Of a stretch of 64,000 nucleotides of DNA, positions 1-11,489 are shown in pieces. The stretch comes from Planococcus salinus (GTDB lineage: Bacteria; Bacillota; Bacilli; Bacillales_A; Planococcaceae). Positions within the stretch are counted from its first letter, which is position 1, and every line of letters begins with the position of its first letter. The notes under the pieces are model-generated. The model did no database searches. It was not told the origin of the DNA and saw nothing but the letters and a program-made list of their open reading frames with translations. A program made the translations under genes and the position numbers. The stretch spans positions 62,001-126,000 of the forward strand of contig NZ_RIAX01000006.1 in the NCBI RefSeq assembly GCF_003719725.1, read 5' to 3'.

Positions 1-462
1 CCGGCTGCGGTCCTTTATTGCCCGATCGATTTCCCGTTTGGCGTCTTTCTTTTTCAAATCCTGGCGCTTGTCATAATTCTTCTTCCCTTTACCAACGCCA
101 AGAAGTACTTTTGCATAACCATCCTTCAGATACATCTTCAAAGGAATGATGGCCGCTCCCTGCACTTTTGAAACTCCGGCAAGCTCATTGATCTGCTTCT
201 TATGCAACAGCAACTTCCGTGAGCGGGTCGGTTCGTGATTGAAAATATTGCCCTGCTCATACGGAGCAATATGCATATTAGAAATCCATGCTTCCCCGTT
301 ACGGACCCGAACGAACGCGTCCACCAGCTGCACTTTGCCGTTTCGAGCAGATTTGATTTCTGTACCCTGTAAGACGATGCCCGCTTCGATTGTTTCTTCA
401 ATAAAGTAATCAAATTTTGCTTTCTTGTTTTGGGCAATTACTTTTCCTTCTCCTTTTGCCAT
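1..462 (-). CDS. smpB: SsrA-binding protein SmpB (3' end cut by window edge)
   Basis: SmpB binds tmRNA and delivers it to stalled ribosomes for trans-translation. The reading frame starts at the ATG whose first base is 462, behind an AGAGGTG ribosome binding site, with protein [20 protein letters not shown]. Family hallmarks are visible: the GTEIKSAR segment, HIAPYEQGN, and the basic tail beginning [10 protein letters not shown] that folds onto tmRNA. The window holds 154 codons without a stop. The family is about 155 residues, so only the last residue or so and the stop are missing. It lies 50 bases after rnr, the usual Bacillales arrangement. The identification is secure. Confidence 0.96.
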   Translation of the reverse strand, partial: MAKGEGKVIAQNKKAKFDYFIEETIEAGIVLQGTEIKSARNGKVQLVDAFVRVRNGEAWISNMHIAPYEQGNIFNHEPTRSRKLLLHKKQINELAGVSKVQGAAIIPLKMYLKDGYAKVLLGVGKGKKNYDKRQDLKKKDAKREIDRAIKDRSR

Positions 463-483
463 ACTGCTTCACCTCTGATAGAT

Positions 484-509
484 TCAAAAAAGGCGGCCCT
501 TGAGCCGCA
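484..509 (-). terminator. Weak terminator-like hairpin between rnr and smpB
   Basis: On the minus strand a short GCGGC/GCCGC stem with a six-base loop is followed by six T residues, just after the rnr stop. The stem is only about five base pairs, so partial read-through into smpB is likely. This is an attenuator rather than a firm end. Confidence 0.45.
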
Positions 510-512
510 CTT

Positions 513-2828
513 TTATTTTTTCTTCTTGCGTCCCTGCTTTTTGGCGACGCCTTCATAGAATTTTTTCTTTTTGTTTTTCGGCTTGCGCGTCGGTCCGCCT
601 TCCCGCCTTTTTCCACCTTTTCCTTCGCTGTCTTTCTTTGAAGTACTGATGACACGCGGTGATTCTTTGCGTGTGCGGCGCAGGTTTTGCTTCATGCCGA
701 CAATTTCAAAATCGATGGATGATTCTTCCGGCTTCACGCCGATGACACGAACCGAAACCTCATCACCGATGCGGAATTGACGTTTGGTCCGCTCTCCAAT
801 CATCATCATTTGACGCTCGTCAAAGCGATAAAAATCATCGGTCAGGTTGGAAACGTGCACCAGCCCTTCGATGGTGTTCGGCAATTCGATGAACATGCCG
901 AAATTCGTCACGGAAGAAACAATCCCTTCAAATTCTTCACCAATTTTATCAGCCATGTACTGGGTTTTTTTCAAGGCATCGGTATCGCGTTCTGCATCCA
1001 CCGCCCGCCGTTCGCGTTCAGAAGTATGCTCTGCAATATCGTCCATTTCGGCTTCCCAGTGTCTGAGAGTCGCCTGTGATAAATCTTTCTCGATTAAATA
1101 CGTGCGAATCAACCGGTGAACGATCAAATCGGGATAACGGCGGATTGGCGATGTGAAATGTGTATAATATTCCGTCGACAAGCCGAAATGTCCCAAGCTT
1201 TCTGCTGAATACTTCGCCTGCTGCATCGAACGGAGCATCATCGTCGAAATAACAGGTTCTTCCGGCGTCCCTTCAATCGATTCCACGATTTCCTGTAAAG
1301 CCCGTGGATGGATCTGATTTCCGGACCCTTTTACAACGATACCGAAGTTGGTCACAAATTCAAAGAAACGCTGCAGCTTTTCAGGCTTCGGGTCTTCGTG
1401 TATCCGGTACAATGCAGGCACATCCATATGGTGGAAATGCTCAGCCACTGTTTCGTTTGCAGCCAGCATGAATTCTTCGATCAGCCGCTCGGCCACGGTG
1501 CGCTCACGCAGCACAATATCCACTGGATATCCTTCTTCATCGACAATCACTTTCGATTCCTTGAAATCGAAATCAATGGCGCCTCTTCTCATCCGTTTTG
1601 TACGCAAAATTTCAGCAAGTTCTTTCATCAGCTCGAACATCGGGACAAGGTCGGCATACTGTTCTTTCAAGGCCTGGTTGTCTTTTTCCAAAATTTCATA
1701 AACGTCTGTATAGGTCATCCGTGCTGAAGTCTTAATGACACTCTGGAAAATGTCGTGTGACAGCACTTCTCCTTTATCATTGAAAATCATTTCGCATGAC
1801 AGCGTCAAACGGTCCACCTTTGGATTCAACGAACAGATGCCATTCGACAGCCGGTGGGGAATCATTGGAATCACGCGGTCTGTCAGGTAAATGCTTGTAG
1901 CCCGGTCATAGGCTTCCCGGTCAATCGGAGAACCTTCCGTGACATAATGGCTGACGTCCGCAATGTGGACGCCCAATTTGTATGTGCCGTCTTCCAGTTT
2001 CACCACCTGCACCGCATCATCCAGATCTTTGGCGTCTGCTCCATCAATTGTCACAATTTTTTCGTCGCGCAGATCACGGCGTCCTGTCAAATCCTGAGGA
2101 TCGATTTCTTCCGGTACATTATTGGCCTGTTCCAAGACGTCCGGTGGAAACTCTGTTTCAATTCCATGCTTGTGGATGATCGATAAGATATCCACTCCCG
2201 GGTCATTTTTATGACCGAGAATTTGTGTCACCATGCCCGTCGCGGATAATCTTCCTTCGGGCCAGCCGGTAATCTCAACCACCACTTTATGGCCGTCAAC
2301 GGCCCCCAACGTATCGTCTTTGGCGATAAAGATGTCCATATTCATTTTTTTATCGTCAGTCACCACAAAGCCAAAACCTTTGTTGTCCTGGAACGTACCG
2401 ACCACTTTTGTGGTCCCGCGCTCCAGAATACGGATGACGGTTCCTTCGCGGCGGTCCCCAGAAGAAGACTCAGAAATTCGGATCATCACTTTGTCTCCGT
2501 TGACTGCACTGTTCACTTCGGTAGGCGGTATGAAAATATCATCCATTCCTGCTTCTTCCGGCGCTACAAAACCGAAGCCTTTCGGGTGTCCGATAAATTT
2601 CCCCCGCATCAGGTTCATTCGCTCCGGTACTCCATAACGATTGGCTCTTGAACGGATCAACAACCCTTTTTCTTCTAACTTCACTAACGTTTTGACCAGT
2701 TCCTTGAACTCTTCGGCATCTTCAAAACCGAATTGTTCTTCAATTTCCTGGACTGTCAACGGCTTATAAGCGTCTTCACGCATAAATGCCAGTAACCTTT
2801 GATCGAGTGACAGTTCGTTTTTCCCCAA
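513..2828 (-). CDS. rnr: Ribonuclease R
   Basis: RNase R is a processive 3'-to-5' exoribonuclease of the RNB family that degrades structured RNA and works with SmpB/tmRNA on faulty mRNAs. The 771 residues show an N-terminal helix-turn-helix region (about 1-70), two cold-shock/OB domains ([10 protein letters not shown] near 85 and [10 protein letters not shown] near 150), and the RNB core with the acidic metal-binding run DAKDLDDAV near 265-275. A C-terminal S1 domain follows ([16 protein letters not shown]), then a lysine-rich tail. The start is a TTG at 2828, eight bases behind GGAGG. The gene sits between est and smpB, as in Bacillus. The length is typical and nothing is missing. Confidence 0.97.
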   Translation of the reverse strand: MGKNELSLDQRLLAFMREDAYKPLTVQEIEEQFGFEDAEEFKELVKTLVKLEEKGLLIRSRANRYGVPERMNLMRGKFIGHPKGFGFVAPEEAGMDDIFIPPTEVNSAVNGDKVMIRISESSSGDRREGTVIRILERGTTKVVGTFQDNKGFGFVVTDDKKMNMDIFIAKDDTLGAVDGHKVVVEITGWPEGRLSATGMVTQILGHKNDPGVDILSIIHKHGIETEFPPDVLEQANNVPEEIDPQDLTGRRDLRDEKIVTIDGADAKDLDDAVQVVKLEDGTYKLGVHIADVSHYVTEGSPIDREAYDRATSIYLTDRVIPMIPHRLSNGICSLNPKVDRLTLSCEMIFNDKGEVLSHDIFQSVIKTSARMTYTDVYEILEKDNQALKEQYADLVPMFELMKELAEILRTKRMRRGAIDFDFKESKVIVDEEGYPVDIVLRERTVAERLIEEFMLAANETVAEHFHHMDVPALYRIHEDPKPEKLQRFFEFVTNFGIVVKGSGNQIHPRALQEIVESIEGTPEEPVISTMMLRSMQQAKYSAESLGHFGLSTEYYTHFTSPIRRYPDLIVHRLIRTYLIEKDLSQATLRHWEAEMDDIAEHTSERERRAVDAERDTDALKKTQYMADKIGEEFEGIVSSVTNFGMFIELPNTIEGLVHVSNLTDDFYRFDERQMMMIGERTKRQFRIGDEVSVRVIGVKPEESSIDFEIVGMKQNLRRTRKESPRVISTSKKDSEGKGGKRREGGPTRKPKNKKKKFYEGVAKKQGRKKKK

Positions 2829-2852
2829 TCCAAACTCCTCCTTTTGACGGTC

Positions 2853-3599
2853 TCACTCACTCCAGTCGAGTGATTCGAGAAATGCTAAAATATCTTCGTG
2901 CAATTGCTCTTTTTCCTGATCAAGTGTGATAACATGACCCGATTTCTCGTACCATTTCAATTTTTTATCAAACGACTCCGCCTTTTCATAAATTACATTG
3001 GCGGAATCCGGATTAATGACATCATCCAGAGAACCCTGCACTACCAATAAAGGCGCGTATACATGGTCAACCTGGTTTCGGACTTCCCCGATCAGTTTCC
3101 GGAGATCAGCCAGCGACTCCATCGGCTTTTCTTTGAACCTTTCCATTTCTTCTTCGATAACAGACTCTTCTTTTCCTTCATACTTCTTGTACTCACGGGC
3201 ATAATTCACTACCCCTTCATACATTAGATCCGTTGTCTTCATATACATGGGTGCACACATCGTAACCAGACCCTTTACAGGATAGGTATACCCGATTTTC
3301 AACGTAAATACGCCCCCCAAAGAAAGCCCGATCACAGCTATCTCTTCATATCCTTCCTGTTTCAAAGTCTCATACGCCTGCTCTACATCTCTCCACCAGT
3401 CGTCAGGACCGGTGACTACCAGTTTTTCCGGTTCCACACCGTGTCCCGCATAATGGGGCGCCAACGATGTATATCCTTTTTTCTCCAGAAAACGGCCGAG
3501 CATCCGAACATCGGCTGAATTCCCAGTAAACCCGTGCAGCAGCAGCACTGCCCGTGGACCGGCCTTAAAAAAGAATGGCTTCGGCTGTGAAATACGCAT
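2853..3599 (-). CDS. est: Carboxylesterase, alpha/beta hydrolase (Est/YvaK type)
   Basis: This is a small serine esterase of 248 residues, the size of the thermostable Bacillus/Geobacillus Est family that hydrolyses short acyl esters. Visible elements are the oxyanion segment [12 protein letters not shown] (about 20-30), the nucleophile elbow GLSLGG with Ser93, a probable catalytic Asp in SLDDVINP, and the His in SGHVITLD. I chose the ATG at 3599 because GGAGGG lies seven bases upstream; an in-frame extension to 3650 lacks such a site. There is no signal peptide, so it should be cytoplasmic. It is probably the first gene of est-rnr-smpB. The natural substrate is not shown by the sequence. Confidence 0.9.
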   Translation of the reverse strand: MRISQPKPFFFKAGPRAVLLLHGFTGNSADVRMLGRFLEKKGYTSLAPHYAGHGVEPEKLVVTGPDDWWRDVEQAYETLKQEGYEEIAVIGLSLGGVFTLKIGYTYPVKGLVTMCAPMYMKTTDLMYEGVVNYAREYKKYEGKEESVIEEEMERFKEKPMESLADLRKLIGEVRNQVDHVYAPLLVVQGSLDDVINPDSANVIYEKAESFDKKLKWYEKSGHVITLDQEKEQLHEDILAFLESLDWSE

Positions 3600-3764
3600 A
3601 AAAAATCCCTCCGTTGTTTTAAGGTTATGTATTACTTCATTATTTATCACTGCTCATTGTAAGAAATAGAACAAAACAGCAGAGACACCGCAAGCCCGCG
3701 GCAGCTGGCGCGACATCCTGTGAGCGCGAAAACACAGCTATTTTGCGAAATATCGGCACTCCGT

Positions 3765-3801
3765 ATAAAAGAAAACGCCTAACCATGGAAGTGGTCAGGC
3801 G
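3765..3801 (-). terminator. Intrinsic terminator of secG
   Basis: A ten-base-pair stem (CGCCTGACCA with TGGTTAGGCG on the minus strand; arms 3776-3785 and 3792-3801) is followed by a T-rich run, about 15 bases beyond the secG stop. Confidence 0.85.
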
Positions 3802-3816
3802 ATGTAGTCATCTACG

Positions 3817-4044
3817 TTAGACTTTCGTAATGGCAATAGCCAGTATAAAGAATAAGGCAGCAAGAACGATTGTTACCCGGTGAAGGACAAGGTCCAGTCC
3901 ACGAGCTTTTTGCTTGCCGAAAAGTTGCTCTGCTCCACCGGAGATGGCTCCCGAAAGACCTGCACTTTTTCCTGATTGCAATAAAACGACGACGATCAAT
4001 GCGAGCGATACGATGACGAGTAATGTCATTAACAACGTATGCAT
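3817..4044 (-). CDS. secG: Preprotein translocase subunit SecG
   Basis: SecG is the small accessory membrane subunit of SecYEG. The 75-residue protein has two hydrophobic segments (about 3-22 and 55-73) flanking the family-diagnostic loop with [22 protein letters not shown]. The ATG at 4044 follows GGAGGTG at good spacing. The protein is the expected Bacillus length. The gene ends in its own hairpin terminator and lies between eno and est-rnr-smpB, as in B. subtilis. Confidence 0.96.
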   Translation of the reverse strand: MHTLLMTLLVIVSLALIVVVLLQSGKSAGLSGAISGGAEQLFGKQKARGLDLVLHRVTIVLAALFFILAIAITKV

Positions 4045-4122
4045 TTATTCCACCTCCTGAAAAGAACTTGCACAACAAGAACTAGTTTACCAAAAATTGA
4101 GACCTGTGACAATAGCGGCGAA

Positions 4123-4144
4123 GAAAAGCGGAATTCCGCTCTTC
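4123..4144 (-). terminator. Possible terminator after eno
   Basis: An AGCGGAATTCCGCT palindrome with extended GAAGA/TTTTC pairing lies 16 bases beyond the eno stop. On the minus strand it is followed by CTTCGCCGC rather than a long T run, so termination strength is doubtful. Confidence 0.5.
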
Positions 4145-4159
4145 CTCTGGCCGAGTCAA

Positions 4160-5473
<1,314 letters not shown>

Positions 5474-7006
5474 TTAGTATAATGGTCTTCCTGTCATCTC
5501 TATCGGTTGCTCTACATCGAGCAATTTTAAAACTGTCGGTGCTAAATCAGCAAGGATTCCATCACTTCGCAAAACCACTCCTGATTTTGTCACAATGACC
5601 GGCACCAGGTTCGTCGTATGAGCCGTCATCGGTTTGCCCTCCGGCGTCAGGACTTCATCGGCATTGCCATGATCCGCTGTCACGATCGCGGATCCGCCTT
5701 TTTCGTGCAGAGCTTCGATAATTTTCCCCAAGCAATCGTCCACTGCTTCCACAGCACGGATTGTCGGTTCCAGCATACCGCTGTGGCCAACCATATCCGG
5801 GTTGGCAAAATTCAGGATGATGACGTCATGCGCCCCTTCTTCTATCCGATCCACCAAACGTTCTGTCACTTCGTACGCACTCATTTCCGGCTTCAAGTCA
5901 TACGTGGCGACTTTCGGCGAATCGACCAGAATGCGCTCCTCACCAGGGAAGACATCTTCGCGCCCTCCGCTCATGAAAAAGGTGACATGAGGGTATTTTT
6001 CCGTTTCAGCAATCCGCAACTGCTTCAGCCCATTTGCGGAAACCACTTCCCCCAATGTCTGCGAAAGATTCAGCGTTTCAAAAGCGACGCGTGTTTTCAA
6101 ATCATCACTGTAGGAAGTGAATGACACAAAAGTCAAATCCAGCGGATGGTTGGCACTCAACGGGAAACCGGCAAAGTCTCTGCGGATAAGAGCAGACGTC
6201 AATTGAATGGCACGGTCCGGACGGAAATTGAAAAAGACGACTGAATCCCCCGATTCGATCGTGGCCACCGGCCGATCCCCTTCAACAATCACAAACGGAT
6301 CAATGAATTCATCGACCACTTCAAGCTCATATGATTCGATGACCCCTGCCGCAGCTGAAGTGGCTGTCTTGCCGATGCCATCCACTAAAACCCGGTATGC
6401 CAATTCGACACGGTCCCAGCGCTGGTCACGGTCCATGGCATAATAGCGGCCGCTGATTGAAGCAAACTTACCGATCCCGATTTCTTTCATTCGCCGTTCG
6501 GCGTCTTCAATATAGGTAAGCGCCGTTCTTGGACCGACATCCCTGCCATCCAAAAAACCGTGGACGTATACCTGCTCGAGGCCATGCTCTTTTGCCATCT
6601 CCAATAAGGCGAATAAATGTTCATAATGGCTGTGAACACCACCGTCCGACAGCAAGCCCATTACATGAAGTGCTTTTCCTCTTGCTTTCGCTCCGGCAAT
6701 CGCTTCCACAAAAGGCGGGTTTTGATAAAAATCGCCTTCTTTAATGGACTTGTTGATCCGCGTTAAATTCTGATAAACAATACGTCCCGCTCCGATATTC
6801 AAATGGCCCACTTCCGAATTGCCCATCTGGCCATCCGGCAAGCCTACCGCTTCGCCTGAGGCAGTCAGCAGTTCATGAGGATAACTGTTCCACAGGGCAT
6901 CAAAATTCGGTTTTTTCGCCATTGCTACAGCGTTACCGAAAGTTTCTTTCCGACAGCCGAAGCCGTCTAAAATAATGAGTGCTACCGGGCCTTCTGTTTT
7001 ACGCAT
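5474..7006 (-). CDS. gpmI: 2,3-bisphosphoglycerate-independent phosphoglycerate mutase
   Basis: GpmI interconverts 3- and 2-phosphoglycerate using a Mn-dependent phosphoserine intermediate. The 510-residue protein carries the alkaline-phosphatase-superfamily metal sites: LIILDGFG near the N-terminus, the nucleophilic serine in [36 protein letters not shown] and [11 protein letters not shown] start it at the ATG at 7006, giving [10 protein letters not shown], because GGAGG lies upstream inside tpiA; the longer frame to 7105 overlaps tpiA and reads as non-homologous sequence. The start overlaps the tpiA stop by 8 bases, suggesting translational coupling. Confidence 0.97.
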   Translation of the reverse strand: MRKTEGPVALIILDGFGCRKETFGNAVAMAKKPNFDALWNSYPHELLTASGEAVGLPDGQMGNSEVGHLNIGAGRIVYQNLTRINKSIKEGDFYQNPPFVEAIAGAKARGKALHVMGLLSDGGVHSHYEHLFALLEMAKEHGLEQVYVHGFLDGRDVGPRTALTYIEDAERRMKEIGIGKFASISGRYYAMDRDQRWDRVELAYRVLVDGIGKTATSAAAGVIESYELEVVDEFIDPFVIVEGDRPVATIESGDSVVFFNFRPDRAIQLTSALIRRDFAGFPLSANHPLDLTFVSFTSYSDDLKTRVAFETLNLSQTLGEVVSANGLKQLRIAETEKYPHVTFFMSGGREDVFPGEERILVDSPKVATYDLKPEMSAYEVTERLVDRIEEGAHDVIILNFANPDMVGHSGMLEPTIRAVEAVDDCLGKIIEALHEKGGSAIVTADHGNADEVLTPEGKPMTAHTTNLVPVIVTKSGVVLRSDGILADLAPTVLKLLDVEQPIEMTGRPLY

Positions 7007-7760
7007 CGTTACCGGCCTCCAATAACTGAAGAAACGACTCGGCTTCCAGGCTGGCTCCGCCCACCAAGGCTCCGTCAATATGCTGCATGCCCAGCAGCTC
7101 TTCAATATTCGAAGGCTTCACACTGCCGCCATATTGAATGCGCAGCTGATCTGCTGTTTGTTCGCTGTACAAATCGGCAACTTTCCCGCGGATGATGCCG
7201 CATACTTCATTGGCATCTTCAGCTGTGGCCGTTTTGCCGGTTCCGATCGCCCATATAGGTTCATATGCCAACACCAGCTTTTCCACTTGTTGCCCAGACA
7301 AACCGTTCAGCGCATGAGCCACTTGTTTTTCCACTACTGATCCTGTGTTGCCATCCTGCCGCTGTGCCAATGTTTCTCCGACACAGACGATCGGCGTTAA
7401 CCCGTGTTCGAATGCAGCGTGTACTTTTTTGTTGACAGAGTCGTCTGTTTCATTGAAGTATTGGCGGCGTTCCGAATGGCCAATAATGACATAGTCCACA
7501 CCGATATCCGCTAATTGAACAGGACTGATTTCACCAGTGAAAGCACCTTCCACAGCCTCGTGCATGGTCTGCGCGCCAATTCGCAAAGGACTGTTCTCTG
7601 CTGAAACGACAAGCTGTGGCAAAAACAGAGAAGGAGCACAAATGACAGAATCCATCTTGCTTGCATCAGGGACCAACCCACTCACTTGTTCTACGAATTG
7701 CTTGGCCTCCGAAGCAGTTTTGTACATCTTCCAGTTTCCTGCAATAATCGGTTTTCTCAC
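6999..7760 (-). CDS. tpiA: Triosephosphate isomerase
   Basis: TpiA interconverts dihydroxyacetone phosphate and glyceraldehyde 3-phosphate. The 253-residue TIM barrel has GNWKMYKT with the catalytic Lys, [11 protein letters not shown] with the electrophilic His, the catalytic Glu in [16 protein letters not shown] (loop 6), and the phosphate sites GGSVKPSN and ALVGGASL. I chose the GTG at 7760 ([11 protein letters not shown]). A further GTG at 7769 sits on top of the GGAG ribosome binding site and cannot be used well. The gene lies 13 bases after pgk in the glycolytic operon. Confidence 0.97.
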   Translation of the reverse strand: MRKPIIAGNWKMYKTASEAKQFVEQVSGLVPDASKMDSVICAPSLFLPQLVVSAENSPLRIGAQTMHEAVEGAFTGEISPVQLADIGVDYVIIGHSERRQYFNETDDSVNKKVHAAFEHGLTPIVCVGETLAQRQDGNTGSVVEKQVAHALNGLSGQQVEKLVLAYEPIWAIGTGKTATAEDANEVCGIIRGKVADLYSEQTADQLRIQYGGSVKPSNIEELLGMQHIDGALVGGASLEAESFLQLLEAGNDA

Positions 7761-7773
7761 AAAACACACTCCT

Positions 7774-8958
7774 TTACTTGTCTGATAACGCTGTCACACC
7801 CGGCAGGTCTTTCCCTTCCATAAACTCAAGGGAAGCGCCGCCGCCTGTTGAAATATGGTCCATTTGATCAGCAACGTTGAATTTTTCAACTGCTGCAGCT
7901 GAATCTCCGCCACCTATTACGGTGTAAGCTGATGTTTCTGCCATCGCTTCTGCCACGGCCTTCGTCCCGTTTGCGAAAGGCGGCATTTCAAACACACCCA
8001 TCGGTCCATTCCAAATGACCAGCTTGGATTTGTTGATCACTTCTGCGTACAGCTCAGCTGTCTCCGGCCCGATATCAAGCCCCATCCAATCCGCCGGGAT
8101 CTCTTCAATTTTGACCGCTTTTGTATCTGCGTCTTTTGAAAATTCGCTTGCCACCACGGCATCAATCGGCAAATACAGCCGAACCCCTTTTTCTTCCGCC
8201 TTTTGAATGAAGGATTTTGCCAACTCCAATTTGTCTTCCTCCACCAAGGATTTTCCGATTTCATGCCCTTGCGCTTTGCTGAATGTGTAGGAAAGACCGC
8301 CGCCGATCAATAAATGGTCGACTTTGTCCAATAAATGATCGATGACACCGATTTTATCCTTCACTTTGGCTCCGCCGATGATTGCTGTAAAGGGACGTTC
8401 AGGATCCGATAATGCTTTCCCCAGAACATCCAGTTCCTTCTCCAACAGAAGACCGGATACTGCAGGAAGATAATTCGCAATCCCAGCTGTCGAGGCATGC
8501 GCACGATGTGCTGCCCCGAAGGCATCATTTACATATACGTCGGCTAAAGAAGCAAATGCCTTTGCCAATTCTTCATCGTTCTTTTCTTCTCCCGGATGGA
8601 AGCGGACATTTTCCAATAACACGATCTCGCCTTCGTTCATCGCTGCAATGGCCTGTTCCACTTTTTCTCCAATCGATTCGTCGAGGCTTTTTACCTCTTT
8701 ATGTACTAATTCACTGAGTCTGGCTCCAGCTGCCGAAAGTCGCATCTCTTCGTTCACTTCGCCTTTCGGACGGCCCAAGTGGCTGGCCAGAATCACTTTT
8801 GCACCGTTGTCCATCAAATAACGGATGGTGGGAATGGCTGCTCGGATACGTGTATCATCTGTAACTTTGCCTCCCTCCATTGGCACATTAAAATCCACTC
8901 TGCAAAAGACGCGCTTTCCTTTCAAATCCAAATCTTTCATGGTCATTTTTTGCATCAT
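7774..8958 (-). CDS. pgk: Phosphoglycerate kinase
   Basis: Pgk transfers phosphate from 1,3-bisphosphoglycerate to ADP. The 394 residues fit the family. Key motifs are [19 protein letters not shown] and SHLGRPKG (3-phosphoglycerate side), the hinge region [12 protein letters not shown], and the nucleotide-binding [16 protein letters not shown] and [12 protein letters not shown] in the C-terminal half. The start is the first of two adjacent ATGs (8958), six bases from GGGAGG. An in-frame extension to 9015 would run into the upstream hairpin and has no binding site. It follows gapA after a hairpin that may trim or attenuate the transcript. Confidence 0.97.
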   Translation of the reverse strand: MMQKMTMKDLDLKGKRVFCRVDFNVPMEGGKVTDDTRIRAAIPTIRYLMDNGAKVILASHLGRPKGEVNEEMRLSAAGARLSELVHKEVKSLDESIGEKVEQAIAAMNEGEIVLLENVRFHPGEEKNDEELAKAFASLADVYVNDAFGAAHRAHASTAGIANYLPAVSGLLLEKELDVLGKALSDPERPFTAIIGGAKVKDKIGVIDHLLDKVDHLLIGGGLSYTFSKAQGHEIGKSLVEEDKLELAKSFIQKAEEKGVRLYLPIDAVVASEFSKDADTKAVKIEEIPADWMGLDIGPETAELYAEVINKSKLVIWNGPMGVFEMPPFANGTKAVAEAMAETSAYTVIGGGDSAAAVEKFNVADQMDHISTGGGASLEFMEGKDLPGVTALSDK

Positions 8959-8979
8959 GAAATACCTCCCATTGTCTTG

Positions 8980-9015
8980 AAAAAAATATGGGACGGAGGT
9001 AAACCTCCGCCCCAT
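8980..9015 (-). terminator. Hairpin with T run between gapA and pgk
   Basis: On the minus strand a 13-base-pair stem (arms 9003-9015 and 8988-9000, one G-U pair) is followed by A and a run of seven T. It looks like an intrinsic terminator, yet the downstream glycolytic genes have no obvious promoter of their own. It therefore probably works as a partial terminator or an mRNA stabiliser that keeps gapA expression above that of pgk-eno. Confidence 0.75.
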
Positions 9016-9067
9016 TTACCCTCTTTTATTATAGAGGTTCACAGAAAATTAAGCTATGATTTTTAGC

Positions 9068-10075
9068 TTACAAGCCTTTTTTGTACATGTGTAACGCAAT
9101 ATCGATGCAGCGGGCAGAATAGCCGGTTTCGTTATCATACCAGGCAAGGACTTTCACCATATTGTCGCCCACCGCCATCGTTGATAAACCATCAACAGTG
9201 GAAGAGGCCGTATTGCCATTGTAATCGCTTGATACCAATGGAAGATCGCTGTATTCCAACGTTCCTTTCAACTCGTTTTCAGTCGCTTTTTTCAAGGCTG
9301 CATTCACTTCTTCAACAGTCGCTGGAGACTCAAGTTCCGCAACCAAGTCGATCAGTGATACATTCGGCGTCGGAACGCGGATGGCCATTCCGTCAATTTT
9401 GCCTTTCAACTCCGGCAATACTTTGGCAACAGCAGCTGCCGCGCCGGTTGTTGTCGGAATCATTGACTCAGCCGCTGCCCGTGCACGCCGGTAATCGGAA
9501 TGAGGTGAATCTAACAGGATCTGGTCATTGGTATAGGAGTGGATCGTCGTCATAACCGCTTTTTTAATGCCAAATGTATCGTTCAATACTTTGGACATTC
9601 CAGCCAGACCATTTGTGGTGCAGGAAGCATTCGATACGACATGATCCACTTCCGGGTCGTAACTTTCGTGGTTAACGCCCATTACTAATGTTTTCATTCC
9701 ATTTTTACCAGGAGCTGAGACGATAACTTTTTTAGCTCCCGCTTCGATGTGTTTGGACGCTGACTTTTCGTCACGGAAAATTCCTGTCGACTCCAGCACA
9801 ATGTCCACATTCAGGTCTTTCCATGGAAGGTTTGCCGGATCTTTTTCGGAAAATACGCGGATTTTTTTGCCGTTGACAATAATATCGTCGCCTTCAGCAG
9901 ATACTTCAGCATCCAATATGCCGTGGACAGAATCATATTTCAATAAATGGGCCAGCATCGGTGCGTCCGTCAAATCGTTTACCGCTACTATTTCTATGTC
10001 GTCTATTGCCATCGCTTGACGAAACACGATGCGTCCGATACGTCCAAATCCGTTAATTGCCATTTTTAAAGTCAT
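9068..10075 (-). CDS. gapA: Glyceraldehyde-3-phosphate dehydrogenase, glycolytic NAD type
   Basis: GapA oxidatively phosphorylates glyceraldehyde 3-phosphate. The protein has 335 residues with the Rossmann motif INGFGRIGR, the NAD-selective Asp in VNDLTDAPM, the catalytic Cys152 in SNASCTTNG, the His in TIHSYTNDQ, and the C-terminal WYDNETGYS. The usual second cysteine of the CTTNC motif is Gly here (position 156); that residue is not catalytic. The ATG at 10075 follows AGGAGGAACTATAAA inside the end of cggR, one base from its stop. Linkage to CggR argues for the glycolytic rather than gluconeogenic isozyme. Confidence 0.97.
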   Translation of the reverse strand: MTLKMAINGFGRIGRIVFRQAMAIDDIEIVAVNDLTDAPMLAHLLKYDSVHGILDAEVSAEGDDIIVNGKKIRVFSEKDPANLPWKDLNVDIVLESTGIFRDEKSASKHIEAGAKKVIVSAPGKNGMKTLVMGVNHESYDPEVDHVVSNASCTTNGLAGMSKVLNDTFGIKKAVMTTIHSYTNDQILLDSPHSDYRRARAAAESMIPTTTGAAAAVAKVLPELKGKIDGMAIRVPTPNVSLIDLVAELESPATVEEVNAALKKATENELKGTLEYSDLPLVSSDYNGNTASSTVDGLSTMAVGDNMVKVLAWYDNETGYSARCIDIALHMYKKGL

Positions 10076-10076
10076 T

Positions 10077-11120
10077 TTATAGTTCCTCCTGTTTTTCAGT
10101 AGTCTCAATAATTTCCCGGGCGGCTCCTTCATCTGTTACCAGCACTGTCCGTTCAGGTGCATTCTTGAAATAAGATAAGATGGCTTTCCCTTTGGACCGC
10201 CCGCCGGCAACTGCCAGAATGGCCGGAGCTCTTTGCACTTGTTCCAATTGAATTCCCGCTGTGCGGATTCGATAAACTACCTTGCCGTCTTTGTCGAAGT
10301 AGTAGCCGAAAGCTTCGCTGACTGCGCCTCCTGAACGGATTTTCTCGACTTCTTCCTGTGAAGAGTTCCGGCGTTTCGCCATTTCTTCCGCATTGCCGAT
10401 TCCATGGACCACTACTTCCGTTTGGTTGTACAAATCCATCATGTCTTTGATCATCGGTTCTTTCATCATCGTTTCAAAAGCTTCCTGGGAAAGGTGGTCC
10501 GGTAAATACAGCGTTTTAAAAGATCCGCCTGCCTGTCCTGCAAAAGCAGAAGCAATTGTGTTCGCTTGATGAAGAACATCTTCGCCCAAGCCGCCACGGG
10601 CAGCGATAAATTGCAGTTTTTTATCAGTCTTTTCCATATTCAGCCCTTTAGCAATGGCTGCCATGGTGCTGCCGCCTGTAACGGCAATTTTTTTGAACTT
10701 GGCAAACTGCGCTTCCAGCAGCTTTGCCGCTTCTTTTCCGATCTGGTATTTCACAGCTGGCATGTCGTCACTGTTTTGAGGCACAATGATGACTTTCGAT
10801 ATCCCTAATGCTTGCTGGAGCTGTTTCTCCATTTGCCCCAAACCGGAAATTTCATGAATGAATTCCATCAAAGAAGACAGAACTTCTTCTCCCAAATCCG
10901 TGACAATCATTCCTGCTGTTTTCATCTCAATCAATTGCTGCTCCCGCATCAAATCCGTTTCTTTGCGGACTTCCCGCTCGGTCAACTTGACCGATTCACT
11001 GACCGTTCTTCGACCGATCGGCTGTTCCAGCATGATCGCCTGTAAAATTCGATATCTTTTTTTCAGGAGCTCGGACATTTCGGGGACCAGCTTTAATTGG
11101 GCTTCCGTTACTTTATCCAT
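10077..11120 (-). CDS. cggR: Central glycolytic genes regulator CggR
   Basis: CggR is a SorC/DeoR-family repressor of the gapA operon, released by fructose-1,6-bisphosphate in B. subtilis. The 347-residue protein has an N-terminal winged helix (about 20-75, with GRRTVSESVKLTEREVRKE) and a C-terminal sugar-phosphate-binding domain showing VTGGSTMAAIAKGL and the AGIQLEQVQRAPAILAVAGG segment. The ATG at 11120 is preceded by AAAGGAGTGG. It is the first gene of cggR-gapA-pgk-tpiA-gpmI-eno and has a matching operator and promoter directly upstream. Confidence 0.96.
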   Translation of the reverse strand: MDKVTEAQLKLVPEMSELLKKRYRILQAIMLEQPIGRRTVSESVKLTEREVRKETDLMREQQLIEMKTAGMIVTDLGEEVLSSLMEFIHEISGLGQMEKQLQQALGISKVIIVPQNSDDMPAVKYQIGKEAAKLLEAQFAKFKKIAVTGGSTMAAIAKGLNMEKTDKKLQFIAARGGLGEDVLHQANTIASAFAGQAGGSFKTLYLPDHLSQEAFETMMKEPMIKDMMDLYNQTEVVVHGIGNAEEMAKRRNSSQEEVEKIRSGGAVSEAFGYYFDKDGKVVYRIRTAGIQLEQVQRAPAILAVAGGRSKGKAILSYFKNAPERTVLVTDEGAAREIIETTEKQEEL

Positions 11121-11140
11121 CTTTCCACTCCTTTTGGCTG

Positions 11141-11176
11141 GACGACTTTTATCCCGCCGCTAAATATTTTGTCCCA
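11141..11176 (-). promoter_or_regulatory. CggR operator, tandem repeat
   Basis: On the minus strand the order is TGGGAC, six bases, TTTA, four bases, CGGGAT, six bases, CGTC. This reproduces the spacing of the B. subtilis CggR operator CGGGAC-N6-TGTC-N4-CGGGAC-N6-TGTC exactly. It starts just after the predicted transcription start of cggR and ends 20 bases before its ATG, as expected for a roadblock or repression site. Confidence 0.87.
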
Positions 11177-11184
11177 CTAGTTTC

Positions 11185-11213
11185 ATTTTAGTCTTACAGG
11201 AGAATAAATGCAA
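11185..11213 (-). promoter_or_regulatory. SigA-type promoter of cggR
   Basis: On the minus strand, -35 TTGCAT (11208-11213), a 17-base spacer and -10 TAAAAT (11185-11190) lie immediately upstream of the CggR operator. Confidence 0.8.
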
Positions 11214-11215
11214 AC

Positions 11216-11244
11216 AAAAAGAAGCGTTAGTATCCTAACGCTTC
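11216..11244 (-). terminator. Terminator overlapping the end of the glutaredoxin-like gene
   Basis: Ten-base-pair GAAGCGTTAG/CTAACGCTTC stem with a four-base loop, then TTTTTG on the minus strand. The stop codon of the gene lies inside the stem, and the T run abuts the cggR promoter. Confidence 0.88.
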
Positions 11245-11457
11245 CAGTAATTCCACATAGCCGACGTTTCCATACACCAGAACTTCTCCGTCTTTTTCGA
11301 TGACAGGAATCATCAGCATGTATTTTTCATGCAGAGCATCGTCGCTTTCAATGTCGATTTCATTGTACTCAAGCGGAAAATCTTCCTGCACCAGCTCGAT
11401 CATCAGTTTTGCTTCTTCGCACAACGGACAATTCTGGCGTGTGTAAAAGTTGATCAT
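11227..11457 (-). CDS. Glutaredoxin-like protein with CPLC motif (DUF836 type)
   Basis: This small thioredoxin-fold protein has 76 residues. It begins MINFYTRQNCPLCEEAK, with a CxxC redox pair (CPLC) at the N-terminus of the first helix, and a cis-proline segment MIPVIEKDGEVL typical of the glutaredoxin/DUF836 fold. The ATG at 11457 follows AAGAAGG; an extension to 11487 is not supported. It is a single gene with its own terminator, upstream of cggR. Its partner substrate cannot be read from the sequence. A thiol-disulphide role is inferred from the fold and the two cysteines. Confidence 0.82.
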   Translation of the reverse strand: MINFYTRQNCPLCEEAKLMIELVQEDFPLEYNEIDIESDDALHEKYMLMIPVIEKDGEVLVYGNVGYVELLEALGY

Positions 11458-11489
11458 GTTTTTCCTTCTTTCTATTATTTGCTGCACTG

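Noticed and set aside
138-437. Open frame of about 99 codons overlapping smpB in another frame
   Set aside because: It is an out-of-frame shadow. The SmpB protein is unmistakable in the other frame and this one has no homology or binding site.
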